Assembly: GCF_026262505.1 (NCBI RefSeq)
Contig: NC_067203.1
Coordinates: forward strand, 22,115,411-22,179,410
Source of the DNA: Trichomonas vaginalis G3
Lineage: Eukaryota; Parabasalia; Trichomonadida; Trichomonadidae
Direction of reading: 5' to 3'
Length of the DNA: 64,000 bases
Shown: positions 49,987-61,491 of the stretch, piece by piece
How the letters are laid out: every line of letters begins with the position of its first letter
Numbering within the stretch: position 1 is the first letter of the stretch
Notes under the pieces: generated by a model
What the model saw: the letters and a program-made list of their open reading frames with translations, nothing else
What the model was told of the DNA's origin: nothing
Databases searched by the model: none
Made by a program: the position numbers and the translations under genes

Positions 49987-51652
49987 AATGGGTATTTTCC
50001 TCACACAGACACCGTGTTTTTTTGAGCCGGGAAATAAATAGCGCAGACAGTTTCTACATATAGAGACATGCTTATACTTAGAGTTTGACGGGAATCTAAA
50101 GTGATTTTTTTCTGCATCGCGAAATCTAATGCAATCTCAAAATCATGCAGAAACTGCGAATCGGAGCGCAATTTTTTAATATGTTAATATATAAAGGTAC
50201 CCCTACTACTGCAAATGCTTCAAATGAAAATCTAAGAAATCAGATTAATTTGATCACATTAGTATAGTATTGGTCAAACCAAAAACTCATATGTTGATAT
50301 ATAGCCTATAGATATTCATATTATCTACTTTTCATTGAATTACATAAGATTTAATAATCTCATAAATATTCTTTTTAATTTTCCGAATTCCGTGTGCATT
50401 TAGATTGCCTATACCTGTATATAATAATTCTAGAATGGTTTGGTTAGATATTAAGTTTTTTAGATTAATATTTTAACATTTTGATAAAACAAGCATTTGT
50501 TCCATTTTAGAATCGCCATTGAACTCTAGTTTGACTAACATGATGTTGTATGATCAAATAAATTCTAACTTCATGAGATAAATTTTGAAATTAGAAAATG
50601 CGATATCTGACTCAAATATTTATCTGAACACATTTAACATTCAATGATAAACTAAAGTACTATACAGCAGATTCGATTTGGCTTATATTTTATATAATCA
50701 ACAAATAATCCTATAAAATTGTGCTATTCACGTTGCTCAAAGATGTATTGAACATTCCCTACTTGTGTATTGATAAAATTAGATATAGATTCTAATGTAA
50801 ATCGATATTTTGAAAATTCATATATATTTTGTCTTGGTTTGGCATTTGATCGTGTTGAAACCGGAATTGCAATATATATCATCTAAATATATAACTATCA
50901 AAATATGAGCTATAGATTTTTAAATTATTCTCCTGAATATGAGTGACTAACATAATTATATTGAATTGAGTAGTAAGAATCATAAATATTAGAATCTGAC
51001 GATAATTTATTATAACTTTATATAGGAACAAGATTATAAATGATGATGAAAATAAAGATTAAATTTAAATCTGAAAATTTGAAAACATTAAGTGTATATG
51101 ATAGCATTACAAAATTAAATTTTATGTGGAAGAGGAAATAGAGGAATTAGAAGTATTATGAGAAAATAATAAGATATAAAAACAAGATTCTATTAAATGA
51201 GTTAATTTATAGAAAGGAATAACAGTGTGAATGTAGTAAATGAATGTTTTCATGATGTATTATTGAAATCTTAAGTTTTGTTAAGAAGATAATAAGGGAA
51301 TCAAATTTTGTATTAGGAAGTTTGACCGACAAGAGTGTATTGTGCACTCTTGTCGGTCTGCATGTCTCATTCCGGGAGACATTGTCACTGCATGTCTCCC
51401 AGAATGAGACAATCTTGCATCATAATGTGATGCAAAAGTTTGACCGACAAGAGTGCACAATACACTCTTGTCGATCTAAATGTATCTTACAATCAAAGAC
51501 ACTTTCATACAATCTTTTCGAAGTTAAAAAAAAAATTAATTATTTCTTTCTTTTGTTTATTAAATCGCCTTACTCACGTACTAATCTCTTTTAGAGACTC
51601 TATCGAGCTATCCCACATATAAACCCGTGACAATAATACATATTTACTCTCT

Positions 51653-51847
51653 TCATATTCTGATCTCATGACACATTATCGCAAAAACTATAATTATACA
51701 ACACATCTCATAAAGTCTCATTTTAGCCCTATCTAAGCGTTCAAAACCTATTTTCCACACGTAATCTGATTCTTCTGGCTCCGCTGATTCGATTTCTGCT
51801 GTCAGATCGTGAAAATAGATATAATCTGAACTTTTGAATTCATACAT
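51653..51847 (-). other. Coding-like segment in left foldback arm
   Basis: A 64-codon frame includes YFHDLTAEIESAEPEESD and YVWKIGFERLDRAKMRLYE. The same protein segment is encoded in the other arm at 51930-52127. It looks like a captured gene piece rather than random sequence, but only one arm-length copy exists for comparison, and the frame has no clear promoter. Confidence 0.35.
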
Positions 51848-51929
51848 TTTTGGAAAAAAATTGAATTTTCAAAAAAAGAGCTTATTTAGGTATGAACCTG
51901 AAGAGAAATTTTAAGGAAAATATTAAGTT

Positions 51930-52127
51930 GTGTATTTTGTGTTTATCTCATTGTGTGATGCATATTTTCACGATCTGACAGCAGAAATCGAATCAGCGGA
52001 GCCAGAAGAATCAGATTACGTGTGGAAAATAGGTTTTGAACGCTTAGATAGGGCTAAAATGAGACTTTATGAGATGTGTTGTATAATTATAGTTTTTGCG
52101 ATAATGTGTCATGAGATCAGAATATGA
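51930..52127 (+). other. Coding-like segment in right foldback arm
   Basis: This is the inverted partner of 51653-51847, identical from YFHDLTAEIES to the shared stop and different only in its first residues, which lie in the loop. It reads outward from the loop. Confidence 0.35.
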
Positions 52128-53854
52128 AGAGAGTAAATATGTATTATTGTCACGGGTTTATATGTGGGGATAGCTCGATAGAGTCTCTAAAAGAGATTAG
52201 TACGTGAGTAAGGCGATTTAATAAACAAAAGAAAGAAATAATTAATTTTTTTTTTAACTTCGAAAAGATTGTATGAAAGTGTCTTTGATTGTAAGATACA
52301 TTTAGATCGACAAGAGTGTATTGTGCACTCTTGTCGGTCGAAGTTTTGTAATCACATTGTGATTGCAAAAGATTGTCTCATTCTGGGAGACATGCAGTGA
52401 CAATGTCTCCCGGAATGAGACATGCAGACCGACAAGAGTGCACAATACACTCTTGTCGGTCAAACTTCCTAATACAAAATTTGATTCCCTTATTATCTTC
52501 TTAACAAAACTTAAGATTTCAATAATACATCATGAAAACATTCATTTACTACATTCACACTGTTATTCCTTTCTATAAATTAACTCATTTAATAGAATCT
52601 TGTTTTTATATCTTATTATTTTCTCATAATACTTCTAATTCCTCTTTTTCCTCTTCCACATAAAATTTAATTTTGTAATGCTATCATATACACTTAATGT
52701 TTTCAAATTTTCAGATTTAAATTTAATCTTTATTTTCATCATCATTTATAATCTTGTTCCTATATAAAGTTATAATAAATTATCGTCAGATTCTAATATT
52801 TATGATTCTTACTACTCAATTCAATATAATTATGTTAGTCACTCATATTCAGGAGAATAATTTAAAAATCTATAGCTCATATTTTGATAGTTATATATTT
52901 AGATGATATATATTGCAATTCCGGTTTCAACACGATCAAATGCCAAACCAAGACAAAATATATATGAATTTTCAAAATATCGATTTACATTAGAATCTAT
53001 ATCTAAGTTTATCAATACACAAGTAGGGAATGTTCAATACATCTTTGAGCAACGTGAATAGCACAATTTTATAGGATTATTTGTTGATTATATAAAATAT
53101 AAGCCAAATCGAATCTGCTGTATAGTACTTTAGTTTATCATTGAATGTTAAATGTGTTCAGATAAATATTTGAGTCAGATATCGCATTTTCTAATTTCAA
53201 AATTTATCTCATGAAGTTAGAATTTATTTGATCATACAACATCATGTTAGTCAAACTAGAGTTCAATGGCGATTCTAAAATGGAACAAATGCTTGTTTTA
53301 TCAAAATGTTAAAATATTAATCTAAAAAACTTAATATCTAACCAAACCATTCTAGAATTATTATATACAGGTATAGGCAATCTAAATGCACACGGAATTC
53401 GGAAAATTAAAAAGAATATTTATGAGATTATTAAATCTTATGTAATTCAATGAAAAGTAGATAATATGAATATCTATAGGCTATATATCAACATATGAGT
53501 TTTTGGTTTGACCAATACTATACTAATGTGATCAAATTAATCTGATTTCTTAGATTTTCATTTGAAGCATTTGCAGTAGTAGGGGTACCTTTATATATTA
53601 ACATATTAAAAAATTGCGCTCCGATTCGCAGTTTCTGCATGATTTTGAGATTGCATTAGATTTCGCGATGCAGAAAAAAATCACTTTAGATTCCCGTCAA
53701 ACTCTAAGTATAAGCATGTCTCTATATGTAGAAACTGTCTGCGCTATTTATTTCCCGGCTCAAAAAAACACGGTGTCTGTGTGAGGAAAATACCCATTTT
53801 AGGACCCTGGGTAGGGGGTCATGAAAAATTTCCAAGAGTTGGAAATATAGGGTA

Positions 53855-54371
53855 ATTTTTTTGGAAAATTAAACTAAAATCAAATTTTGAAAAGAATAAT
53901 CAAATTATTTTATATTATTAATGATAATAGCAGATTTAAAATCTTTAAAAAATTCCAAAATATCTTCAAAAATTTATTTTTGTTAATAATTTCGTAAAAA
54001 ATTTCTATAATATTTTGATTTTTGTAATTTTTTTGGAATTTTAAGATGATATAATTAAACTCAACACTCAATAAAGAACTATTTTTCAATAAAATTTACC
54101 AAAAATATTGTAATATTTTTCAATTGTATCAAATTATTCTGAAATTGGAATGAATCAGTGATACGAAATTTAGTACTTTAATGAATATTAACTAAAAACT
54201 ACAATATCAAAATTTAAAATTCTTAGAGAAAATTTATGAAGAAATCCAATAATTAACAATTACATAAACCAAAAAAATCAAGTAAAATAGATGTAAAATG
54301 ATAAAAAAATCGATAAATAAAAAAAATTTATATTGAAGGTACACAAAGATGTAAGATAAGGTAAAATTTTC
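53855..54371. other. Intergenic AT-rich DNA
   Basis: Very AT-rich sequence between the foldback element and the Rpt6 gene; nothing further is recognised. Confidence 0.6.
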
Positions 54372-55538
54372 TTATTTGAGCATCTGCTTGATACTCATAG
54401 AGCGCTTATCGTCCTTCTTAGTTACCTTGAAGACAGCCATTTCGAAATCTTCCTGTGTCACGTGGACTCTTCTTTCTCTAAGGGCGAACATACCAGCCTC
54501 AGTGCAGACAGCCTTGAGTTCAGCACCAGAAGCACCGCTAGTGTCAGCTGCGATCTTCTTAAGATCAATACCGCGCTGAAGGTTCATTCTGCGGCTGTGA
54601 ATGCGGAGAATCTGAAGTCTGCCAGCATCACCTGGGTTGGGGAACTCGATCTTTCTATCGATACGACCTGGTCTCAAAAGAGCCGAATCGAGAGAGTCAA
54701 TACGGTTTGTAGCCATGATAACTTTAATGTTATTAGAAGCTTCGAAACCATCGAGTTGGTTGAGAAGCTCGAGCATTGTTCTCTGGACTTCTGTATCAGA
54801 TCTTGCACCTGCACCACGAGCAGAACCGATTGAATCGATTTCATCCATGAAGATGATGGATGGTGCATGCTGTCGAGCCATGACGAAAAGCTCTCTGACC
54901 ATACGAGCACCTTCACCGATATATTTCTGGACTAATTCGGATCCGGAGACACGGATGAATGTAGTATCTGTATGGTGAGCGACGGCACGTGCAAGAAGTG
55001 TCTTACCTGTGCCTGGTGGACCGTAAAGAAGAACACCCTTTGGCTGAGGAATACCAAGGGATTCGAAAATTTCTGGATGCTTGATAGGAAGCTCTATAAC
55101 TTCCTTGATCATCTTAATTTGGCGGTCGCAGCCACCAATCATTTCGAAGGTTGAATCTGGAACTTTATCGACTTTCATAAGAGCAACGAGTGGATCAACT
55201 TTTGTAGGAAGGATACGGTGAAGAACCATTGTGTCTGAACGAAGTGCAACACGTGTGCCTGATGGATATCCTGTAATATCAACTTCATCGTCAACTGTAA
55301 CCAAAAATTTACCTTCATGGTTATTAGATGTGAGTGCTTTATTTTTGCCGACTTTACGAACGAGTTCTGCAATTTCTGAAGGATTTTCTTGAAGATGGAA
55401 AATTTCATCCTTCAAATCACGAACTTGCTTGTTAAGATCATTACGTTGTGCTTGAAGACGTGCAACATTGCGCTTTTTCTCACTAATTATGGATTCGAGT
55501 TCTGCAATTCGGGATGAAATAAAGGGAATTTGCTCCAT
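54372..55538 (-). CDS. RPT6: 26S proteasome regulatory ATPase Rpt6 (PSMC5)
   Basis: The 388-residue AAA ATPase is one of six in the base of the 26S proteasome, unfolding substrates into the core. Order: coiled coil (about 8-50), OB domain (75-125), AAA module with Walker A GPPGTGKT (173-180), Walker B FMDEID (D232, E233) and RPGR arginine finger (289-292), then the C-terminal helical part with [33 protein letters not shown] and [11 protein letters not shown] identify it as Rpt6 among the six paralogues. Start ATG 55538; a longer frame has only TTG. An Inr, TCACAATG, overlaps the start. No HbYX tail, as expected for Rpt6. Confidence 0.96.
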   Translation of the reverse strand: MEQIPFISSRIAELESIISEKKRNVARLQAQRNDLNKQVRDLKDEIFHLQENPSEIAELVRKVGKNKALTSNNHEGKFLVTVDDEVDITGYPSGTRVALRSDTMVLHRILPTKVDPLVALMKVDKVPDSTFEMIGGCDRQIKMIKEVIELPIKHPEIFESLGIPQPKGVLLYGPPGTGKTLLARAVAHHTDTTFIRVSGSELVQKYIGEGARMVRELFVMARQHAPSIIFMDEIDSIGSARGAGARSDTEVQRTMLELLNQLDGFEASNNIKVIMATNRIDSLDSALLRPGRIDRKIEFPNPGDAGRLQILRIHSRRMNLQRGIDLKKIAADTSGASGAELKAVCTEAGMFALRERRVHVTQEDFEMAVFKVTKKDDKRSMSIKQMLK

Positions 55539-55543
55539 TGTGA
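55536..55543 (-). promoter_or_regulatory. Host initiator (Inr) overlapping the Rpt6 start
   Basis: TCACAATG on the minus strand places the presumed +1 A only three bases from the ATG, implying a very short 5' leader. Confidence 0.55.
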
Positions 55544-55550
55544 TTGGCAA

Positions 55551-57738
55551 ACCGTCGCAGCAAATTGGCCGGCTTAAAATTTCATCAATTCATATGATCT
55601 CTTAAATTATCTTTGGGAAATAGAAATTAATTATAAATGAATCGACAGCAAAATAACTAAATCTTCAATTGAATATTTTTAAATTTATGAAGAAATTGCA
55701 TACTAATCTTTCCTCACATGTATACAATCTGTTTGGATTTGTTACTCTGAATGGTTTGCTTTGATAATTTTAGAATAAAAAAATATTTCGTGAATTTTTA
55801 CAATCCACTTCCACAAGATTAAAACAAAAACAATGCTTATAATAATATATCCTTTTTTAAGGGTGGCTTCCGACCAAATTGTAACTTTTTAGCCCAAGTG
55901 AGAAAATTTCGTAATTTATAACCAAGTTTTTTAAAATCTATATTTAATAAAGATTCTATTTTTCTTATTAAATTTCAAAAATGAGGGGGTTCGGAATCGT
56001 CCACAAATTGCCGAAAGGGTTTTTGCCAGTTTTGAATCCGCTTATTTTTATCGACCAAAATTATAATAAATATAATTTTCGATAAGTATTCTACCCAAAT
56101 GATTCTTCAAAAAATTATTTTTCGGATTTTATTCCGTAAAAAAACGTTACAGAAAACGCCTAGAAAATTTCGAATTTTCCCTAAAAAATTCAGTGCAGGT
56201 CGATTTAAGAGATTTTTCAAAAATAATCATATCAGTAGATAGGGTATAATATAGAGGAGCTTTATGAATAACTCAAAATCCGGGAAACTCAATATTCAAC
56301 GAGAAAAACGCTTAACGAATCTCACTTTTGGTGTAAACATCACAAAAAATTGAGAGAGCTTTCTGGTCGGAAGCCTCCCTTAATGCATTTAATTATATTA
56401 TTTTTTTTTGAAAAAAAAGAAGTGGTTCCACACTGGATATTTGGTGTCAATCAATGGGGTAAGTAGGGTATAATGCATACTAGTATGACTAACTGAAGCC
56501 GTGATTAAATCGAGAATTAAGCTAAGTTGTAGGGATATAATAATCTAACTTCGATGATATTATAATATTATTAGTGTTTAGAGTATAAATCATTCTACAC
56601 TATCAGTATCACAATATGTTTGATCTATATTTCACAATAATGCTTAATATTTGGAGAAATCATTTGATAATCTTTTAATAAAAATATGATTTTTCGTATA
56701 AAAGACTATTCATATGTATTTCTAACATTACTATAACCAAATATATCAGTAAATTGCCTTTAGTGATAGTTATACATAAAGATATAAAATATTAGTTGTT
56801 ACAATCGGTAAAAAATATGAAAACTGTTTTTAAAATTTTGAGATAGTAAATGTAGATAAAAGCTTCAATGTTTCAAAAAAATTAAGATATTGAGTTAGAT
56901 TTCATTGAAAAATGATGCAGACACCAGCTCATATCTCAATATAATTGATAAGATAATATTATTTGTTGACTTCGTATATGATATTAGCTCTCTGATGAGG
57001 ATATGCATTTTCATTTATAACCAAAACCGGCATTATTGTTGATTTAATAAAGTAAATATTTGGATTATGTATATTTAGGGCGTTAACAAACTAACAAGTA
57101 TACATTCCCCATAAAATAATATTTCATTTAATAAAAGTGAATTTTAGAAATTTATATAAATATATATGAATGGATATTAAAAATAACTACTTTTAGCCGA
57201 TTTATAATCTCCGCAATCTGTTTAGAAAATGAAAAATTGAAACTCTTTTAAAAAATCTGAAATTTTCCGCTAATATAATTTGAATTGGAATACAAATATT
57301 TCAGAGTCGGCCACCGTGCTCGATCAGAATTAATTTTGCGTTTTTTATGAAAAAGTTATTTAATGTCATACGTAGATCTCCAAAAAGTGAGAGTGTCAGA
57401 AAATTTTCTGACAAATTTTTCGAAAATTTGGCTTAAATAAAAAGAGGATTTAGAAACTTCAATATATGACGAATCTAAATTTCCATTTATTTTGAGCTAA
57501 AACTCAAAATTGAGAGTGGAATCCCTTCTGGAAAAAATTTCCAACTTTTGGAAAAATCTGTTCATACACAGAATTCTATTCGAAGGAGTATAAGTATCCC
57601 AAGTGGTAATTCATCATGTATCTTAGATTTGTTTTTTGACTGTTCAAGGAATTGAATGATTAATATATTTTTATTATCAACCTAAAAATTCCACTTGATA
57701 TTCAAACTCTATAACAAAAAATTATTTTCCAAATTTTG
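55551..57738. other. Long intergenic region with one MITE
   Basis: No gene is seen. A TTAA-flanked element occupies 55861-56379. The rest is AT-rich. Around 57,300-57,560 several self-complementary TTTTCGAAAA-like stretches occur but no consistent structure was found. Confidence 0.6.
55861..56379. mobile_element. 519 bp MITE with TTAA target duplication
   Basis: The ends GGGTGGCTTCCGACCA and TGGTCGGAAGCCTCCC are inverted copies with one mismatch, flanked by TTAA at 55857-55860 and 56380-56383. No coding capacity. Confidence 0.85.
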
Positions 57739-57746
57739 TCATTTTT
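57739..57746 (+). promoter_or_regulatory. Host initiator (Inr)
   Basis: TCATTTTT lies 15 bases before the ATG at 57756 and fits the trichomonad TCA(+1)-pyrimidine pattern. Confidence 0.5.
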
Positions 57747-57755
57747 ATTTTTAGA

Positions 57756-59228
57756 ATGGACAGCTATTTTCTTACCAAGATGCGACATCAGAATAAACTA
57801 TTAAATATAGAAAACAGGAGCGAAGTTAATGAACAATCCAAGGCCTATTATATACATCAAGCATTGAAGACTGAAAATGTTTCAGATTTTGAAAGATATA
57901 TTAGCTGCTATAATACCGAAAAAACTAATGGAAAATCTTCCGCTGAGTTTTTCCAACAAAATTTATTCGAAAGACTCTTCGATTTCCTTCTATCAAATCA
58001 AAATCAGAATCTTCCAAAGACTGCTTATAAATTCATAAAGAATACACTTAAACAAGTGAAGTTTGATGCTAATCTCTTTAAAATATTAGAAAATAACCAA
58101 CATTACTTTTCCAAGATGAGAGAATACCTCGTAGGCATTGGTGAAGCTGCCTCATCAGATCCACTAGCCATTGGCATATGTAAAATCATCTCTTGTATTG
58201 CCCAATACAGTGAGATTATGAATCAATTCATTATAGAACTTTTTCCTCTTGAATTGATATACAATACAATGGGCCAAAATCCAGCATGCATATCATTTTA
58301 CCTTTACTCAGTCTCAAAATGCAATTTACAACAAGATGTTTTCGAATTCACAGTAAGTATCCTCAGACAAGTCCAGAATTTGTCAGAGAAATGGATTAAT
58401 AAGTTACTAGATACAATTACGCTTTACATCAGACCTGATATTTATAAAGAAGTACAAGATCACGTTGAATTCATAAACCTGTTTATAATTGGCTTCTTAC
58501 GTGATCCATTTTATGATTCAGCATGCAGACTTGCTAAGGAATTGTTCTCAATGTTCAACCAAGTCCCAGAAATAACTTGTAATGAAAAATTTGACATCGA
58601 AGAATTGATAAAACCAATATTTGATCGTATTTATAGTATACTTAATATCCCCACGCCAGAAGCAATTGAAAAAACTGAAGAAGATGAAAAATTCCAAAAA
58701 GTGACAGAAAAATTTGGAAAACAAAAACCCAAAAAAGTGACAAAAGTAATCAAACCAAAAGTGACACAAAAAGTCAAAGTTCCCGATCCAATACCACCAC
58801 TTGAAGCTCTCCATGAAATTATCTTCTTTGTTAAGTCATTCCCTGACGAATTCGTTGATAGTTACTTAAAATTATTTACTAGCACAGGAATGCACGGTTT
58901 GAAGCAATTAATAGTCAAGGAGATCTATGTAAGACTCATTGCGATCATTGTAAGCTTCTCTCCTGATAAAATCGAGCTAGTTCTTCAATGTCCTGAATTG
59001 ATGCAGTATTTCTCAAATCTACTAGAGTCAGATCAACCAGAATACGCACTAGAACTGTTCTGCCTTATCCAAGACTATTTCAAACAACAGTCGCGAAATG
59101 AAGACTTAGAAACCTTGGCAAATAACTTGGTTGACTATAGAGAACTAATTTCTGACTGCATCAATTCTCAAGATCCAAAAATAAGAGAATTTGCAACACA
59201 ATTAGATAGTTTGTTTACACAAGAATAA
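57756..59228 (+). CDS. ARM/HEAT-like helical protein of unknown function
   Basis: The 490-residue protein starts MDSYFLTKMRHQNKLL after an Inr. Almost all of it is predicted helical with short Leu/Ile-rich helices (ERLFDFLLSNQNQNL, YALELFCLIQDYF), suggesting an armadillo or HEAT-type scaffold. Residues 305-345 are a basic and charged linker with repeated KKVTK and KPKVTQKVK pieces, separating an N-terminal from a C-terminal helical domain. This layout is common among trichomonad proteins of unknown role. No catalytic motif or membrane segment is seen. Confidence 0.7.
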   Translation: MDSYFLTKMRHQNKLLNIENRSEVNEQSKAYYIHQALKTENVSDFERYISCYNTEKTNGKSSAEFFQQNLFERLFDFLLSNQNQNLPKTAYKFIKNTLKQVKFDANLFKILENNQHYFSKMREYLVGIGEAASSDPLAIGICKIISCIAQYSEIMNQFIIELFPLELIYNTMGQNPACISFYLYSVSKCNLQQDVFEFTVSILRQVQNLSEKWINKLLDTITLYIRPDIYKEVQDHVEFINLFIIGFLRDPFYDSACRLAKELFSMFNQVPEITCNEKFDIEELIKPIFDRIYSILNIPTPEAIEKTEEDEKFQKVTEKFGKQKPKKVTKVIKPKVTQKVKVPDPIPPLEALHEIIFFVKSFPDEFVDSYLKLFTSTGMHGLKQLIVKEIYVRLIAIIVSFSPDKIELVLQCPELMQYFSNLLESDQPEYALELFCLIQDYFKQQSRNEDLETLANNLVDYRELISDCINSQDPKIREFATQLDSLFTQE

Positions 59229-59802
59229 AAAAATTTTATATATAATAATTTTTAAGTCAAAACTTTATATGTCATTGACAAGTGATGTCATGCATCCTCA
59301 AAACCCTTTGAAAACAAATGGAATTGCAAGATTCATAACCATATCATATTGCATTATGCATGAATGGTTATTTTAATCAATATTTCAAAATAACCATAGT
59401 CATGATATTCCATATATCTATGGAACAACACTGATACGTAACTTATATTCTAACAAATATTTGAAATCCTTTATAAACTTAATGAATAGCACTGTGTAAC
59501 GATACAATGGCTAAAATCTTATATAATCTTATTCGGAAGCACTGTGAACAATCCAGATAAATTTGAAATTGTGAGCTAAAAATGTATAGCTAGACTAAAT
59601 CAGAATATGACATCAACATGCTTTAAACATATGACTGCCAACATCAAAGTAATGCAAAAGCTGAATAAGTGCAATTTCAAATTATTTCATCATTTGGAAT
59701 TGGAAAACAAAATTCTCATTAGCTGAGCTATCTTGTCATAATAAATAATTGATCGGCCAAATATGAATACATCATGGTGTATGGATAAATTTCATCGTGA
59801 TG
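59229..59802. other. Intergenic DNA
   Basis: Nothing recognised except the Inr of the next gene at its right border. Confidence 0.6.
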
Positions 59803-59810
59803 TCACTTTT
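59803..59810 (+). promoter_or_regulatory. Host initiator (Inr) deciding the start of the amidotransferase
   Basis: TCACTTTT lies 12 bases before ATG 59817. It sits inside the longer frame that begins at 59763, so transcripts starting here cannot include that upstream ATG. Confidence 0.65.
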
Positions 59811-59816
59811 TCAGAA

Positions 59817-60521
59817 ATGAAGACAGTTAACATTTTACTTTGCGACACATTCCCAGGACTTTTACCAGATTTCGTTAAATCATATGAAGATATGTTCATG
59901 AAACTCTTCAATTCCGTAGCAGATGGATTAAAATTCAATGTTTTCTTAACATTGAATGGCGAATTACCACAAGAACTGCATAATGATGAGCTTTACGTCA
60001 TTACCGGAAGTAATAATGGCGCTTGCCAGGACATTGAATGGATCAATAAGCTTAAACAATGGATAATCAAAGCAGTCGCTGCTAAAACAAGGATTCTTGG
60101 CGTTTGCTTTGGTCATCAAGTCATTGCTGAAGCACTTGGCGGCAAAGTTATTAAGTTCCCAGGAGGTTTTGGAACTGGTATCCGCACATCAAAAATTATT
60201 ACACCAGAAGCTAAGAAATACTATACAAAAGGAGAAGTAAATCTACTTTATCTTCATCATGATCAGGTCGTAGAGCTTCCAAAGGACGCTGTTTGCTTCT
60301 TGACAGATGATTTTTGCAAATATGGTGGTTTTACTATCGGCGACCATGTAGTTACATACCAAGGACACCCAGAGTTTGAAATTCCATACGTTCGTCATAT
60401 TCTTACAAATCACTCCCAAAATGAGGATCCAGAAGTTCTTAAGAAGGCTTTCGAGTCCTTCGAAAGTGGCAAACAACTTGATGGAACGATTGCGGCTACA
60501 TGGGCTTTAAATCTTAAATAA
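59817..60521 (+). CDS. Class I glutamine amidotransferase-like protein
   Basis: The 234-residue protein (MKTVNILLCDTFPG) is a stand-alone GATase1 domain. It has the nucleophile elbow GVCFGHQ with C97 and the His/Glu pair in GHPEFE (H184, E186), completing the catalytic triad. Length and features fit the group of gamma-glutamyl peptidase and YLR126C-like proteins. These hydrolyse gamma-glutamyl bonds or act as amidotransferases with unknown partners. The start is chosen at 59817 because an Inr lies just upstream and overlaps the longer frame. No signal peptide, so probably cytosolic. Confidence 0.85.
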   Translation: MKTVNILLCDTFPGLLPDFVKSYEDMFMKLFNSVADGLKFNVFLTLNGELPQELHNDELYVITGSNNGACQDIEWINKLKQWIIKAVAAKTRILGVCFGHQVIAEALGGKVIKFPGGFGTGIRTSKIITPEAKKYYTKGEVNLLYLHHDQVVELPKDAVCFLTDDFCKYGGFTIGDHVVTYQGHPEFEIPYVRHILTNHSQNEDPEVLKKAFESFESGKQLDGTIAATWALNLK

Positions 60522-60787
60522 ATAAAAATATTATTTGATTGATTTTAAAATCATCTCATTTTATAGTAATAAACATTCTTTAGTATATAAATCTAACTAT
60601 ATTTGCCTTTTAAGAAATATAATTTTCTTGTTTTTTTAGTAGTAGATGAGTGCGGGTTTAGTGACTTTTTTTGTTTCATCTATATATAGACGATGCATTA
60701 AAATATATTTATTTATAAATCATTAAAAAATTAACATTAATTTTAAAATAATTTATTTTTTTATCTTTTATAAAAGAATATATATAG
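60522..60787. other. Gap containing the probable left end of Maverick element 2
   Basis: No gene is seen. The Maverick end should lie here, but without its partner copy I cannot place it. A GC-richer stretch, TAGATGAGTGCGGGTTTAGTG near 60,645, is a candidate. Confidence 0.4.
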
Positions 60788-61375
60788 ATGATGTCAGATA
60801 TTCCGCGATTAATTAAACATTGTTTAAATCCTGAATGGGTTAAACTTCAATTTAAAAATGAAGATTGTGAATTATTAAATGAATATGAAAGCCAAAATAA
60901 GCTAATGAGGTATAAATATAATGATAAAGAATATTTAATTTCATGGAATCAATGGAGTCATAATCAAAGACCTCATAAACGAGAAGAAGAAATTGAAAAT
61001 AATGAAATGGAAATCATTGATGACATTAAAGAGGATGGAATTCCTAAATTTTGTAGAAAAACCTTTAGAACTAAGTTAGGAGCATATAAACGTAGAGTAT
61101 TAAATCCTGAATATCTTAAACATCAATTTAAAAAGGAAGACTGCGAATTATTAAACGCTAATGAATATGAAAATGCTAAATCAAAACTGAGATATAAATA
61201 TATTGGAAGTGATGAAAGGTGTAAAGATAAAGATAAAGTTTATACAGTTTCATATAATAACTGGCACACGTTAGGGATAAGAAAACATTTAGGAGATTAT
61301 GGGAAATGTTCTGAATTCTTCAAATCTAGTATGTATGAGAGAGTAAAAGAAATCAGATATAATTATCATTCATGA
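60788..61375 (+). CDS. Maverick protein with two internal repeats
   Basis: The 195-residue product contains two related units: LNPEWVKLQFKNEDCELLNE to NQWSH (about 13-58) and LNPEYLKHQFKKEDCELLNA to NNWHTLG (about 106-159). Each has an E-D-C-E-L-L-N core, an L/M-R-Y-K-Y strand and a final Trp. Small units of this type, D/E-x-x-x-L-L then RYKY-like strands, resemble DNA-binding repeats found near homing endonucleases in large viruses and phages; this is a weak resemblance. The gene opens the element. Confidence 0.6.
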   Translation: MMSDIPRLIKHCLNPEWVKLQFKNEDCELLNEYESQNKLMRYKYNDKEYLISWNQWSHNQRPHKREEEIENNEMEIIDDIKEDGIPKFCRKTFRTKLGAYKRRVLNPEYLKHQFKKEDCELLNANEYENAKSKLRYKYIGSDERCKDKDKVYTVSYNNWHTLGIRKHLGDYGKCSEFFKSSMYERVKEIRYNYHS

Positions 61376-61491
61376 ATGAAAGATTCACTACCATAATGAA
61401 ATAAAAAAAAATAAAAAAAAATAAAAAAATAAACTTTAAAAATTCATGTCTTACATTTTTTGAATAATTTATTTTTTTAATTCGTAAGAAA

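Larger units (their letters stand above)
49933..53852. mobile_element. 3.9 kb foldback element with TA target duplication
   Basis: Arms 49933-51817 and 51963-53852 are inverted copies (about 1,885 bp each) around a 145 bp centre. The ends are CCCTATATTTCCAACTCTTG and its complement, flanked by TA at 49931-49932 and 53853-53854. Comparison with the intact gene at 31828, which has AGTAAT at the matching site, confirms a TA duplication. A TA target points to the Tc1/mariner-type group. It has no transposase gene. Each arm contains nested short palindromes around 51,322-51,475 and 52,303-52,463. Confidence 0.9.

Noticed and set aside
51322..51622. ORFs of 60-90 codons in the foldback arms
   Set aside because: They are translations of nested palindromes and have no protein-like composition.
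54376..54978. Several open frames opposite Rpt6
   Set aside because: They are antisense to conserved AAA motifs and have no independent support.
59763..59816. Upstream ATG for the amidotransferase
   Set aside because: A host-type Inr lies within this stretch, so the transcript should begin after that ATG.
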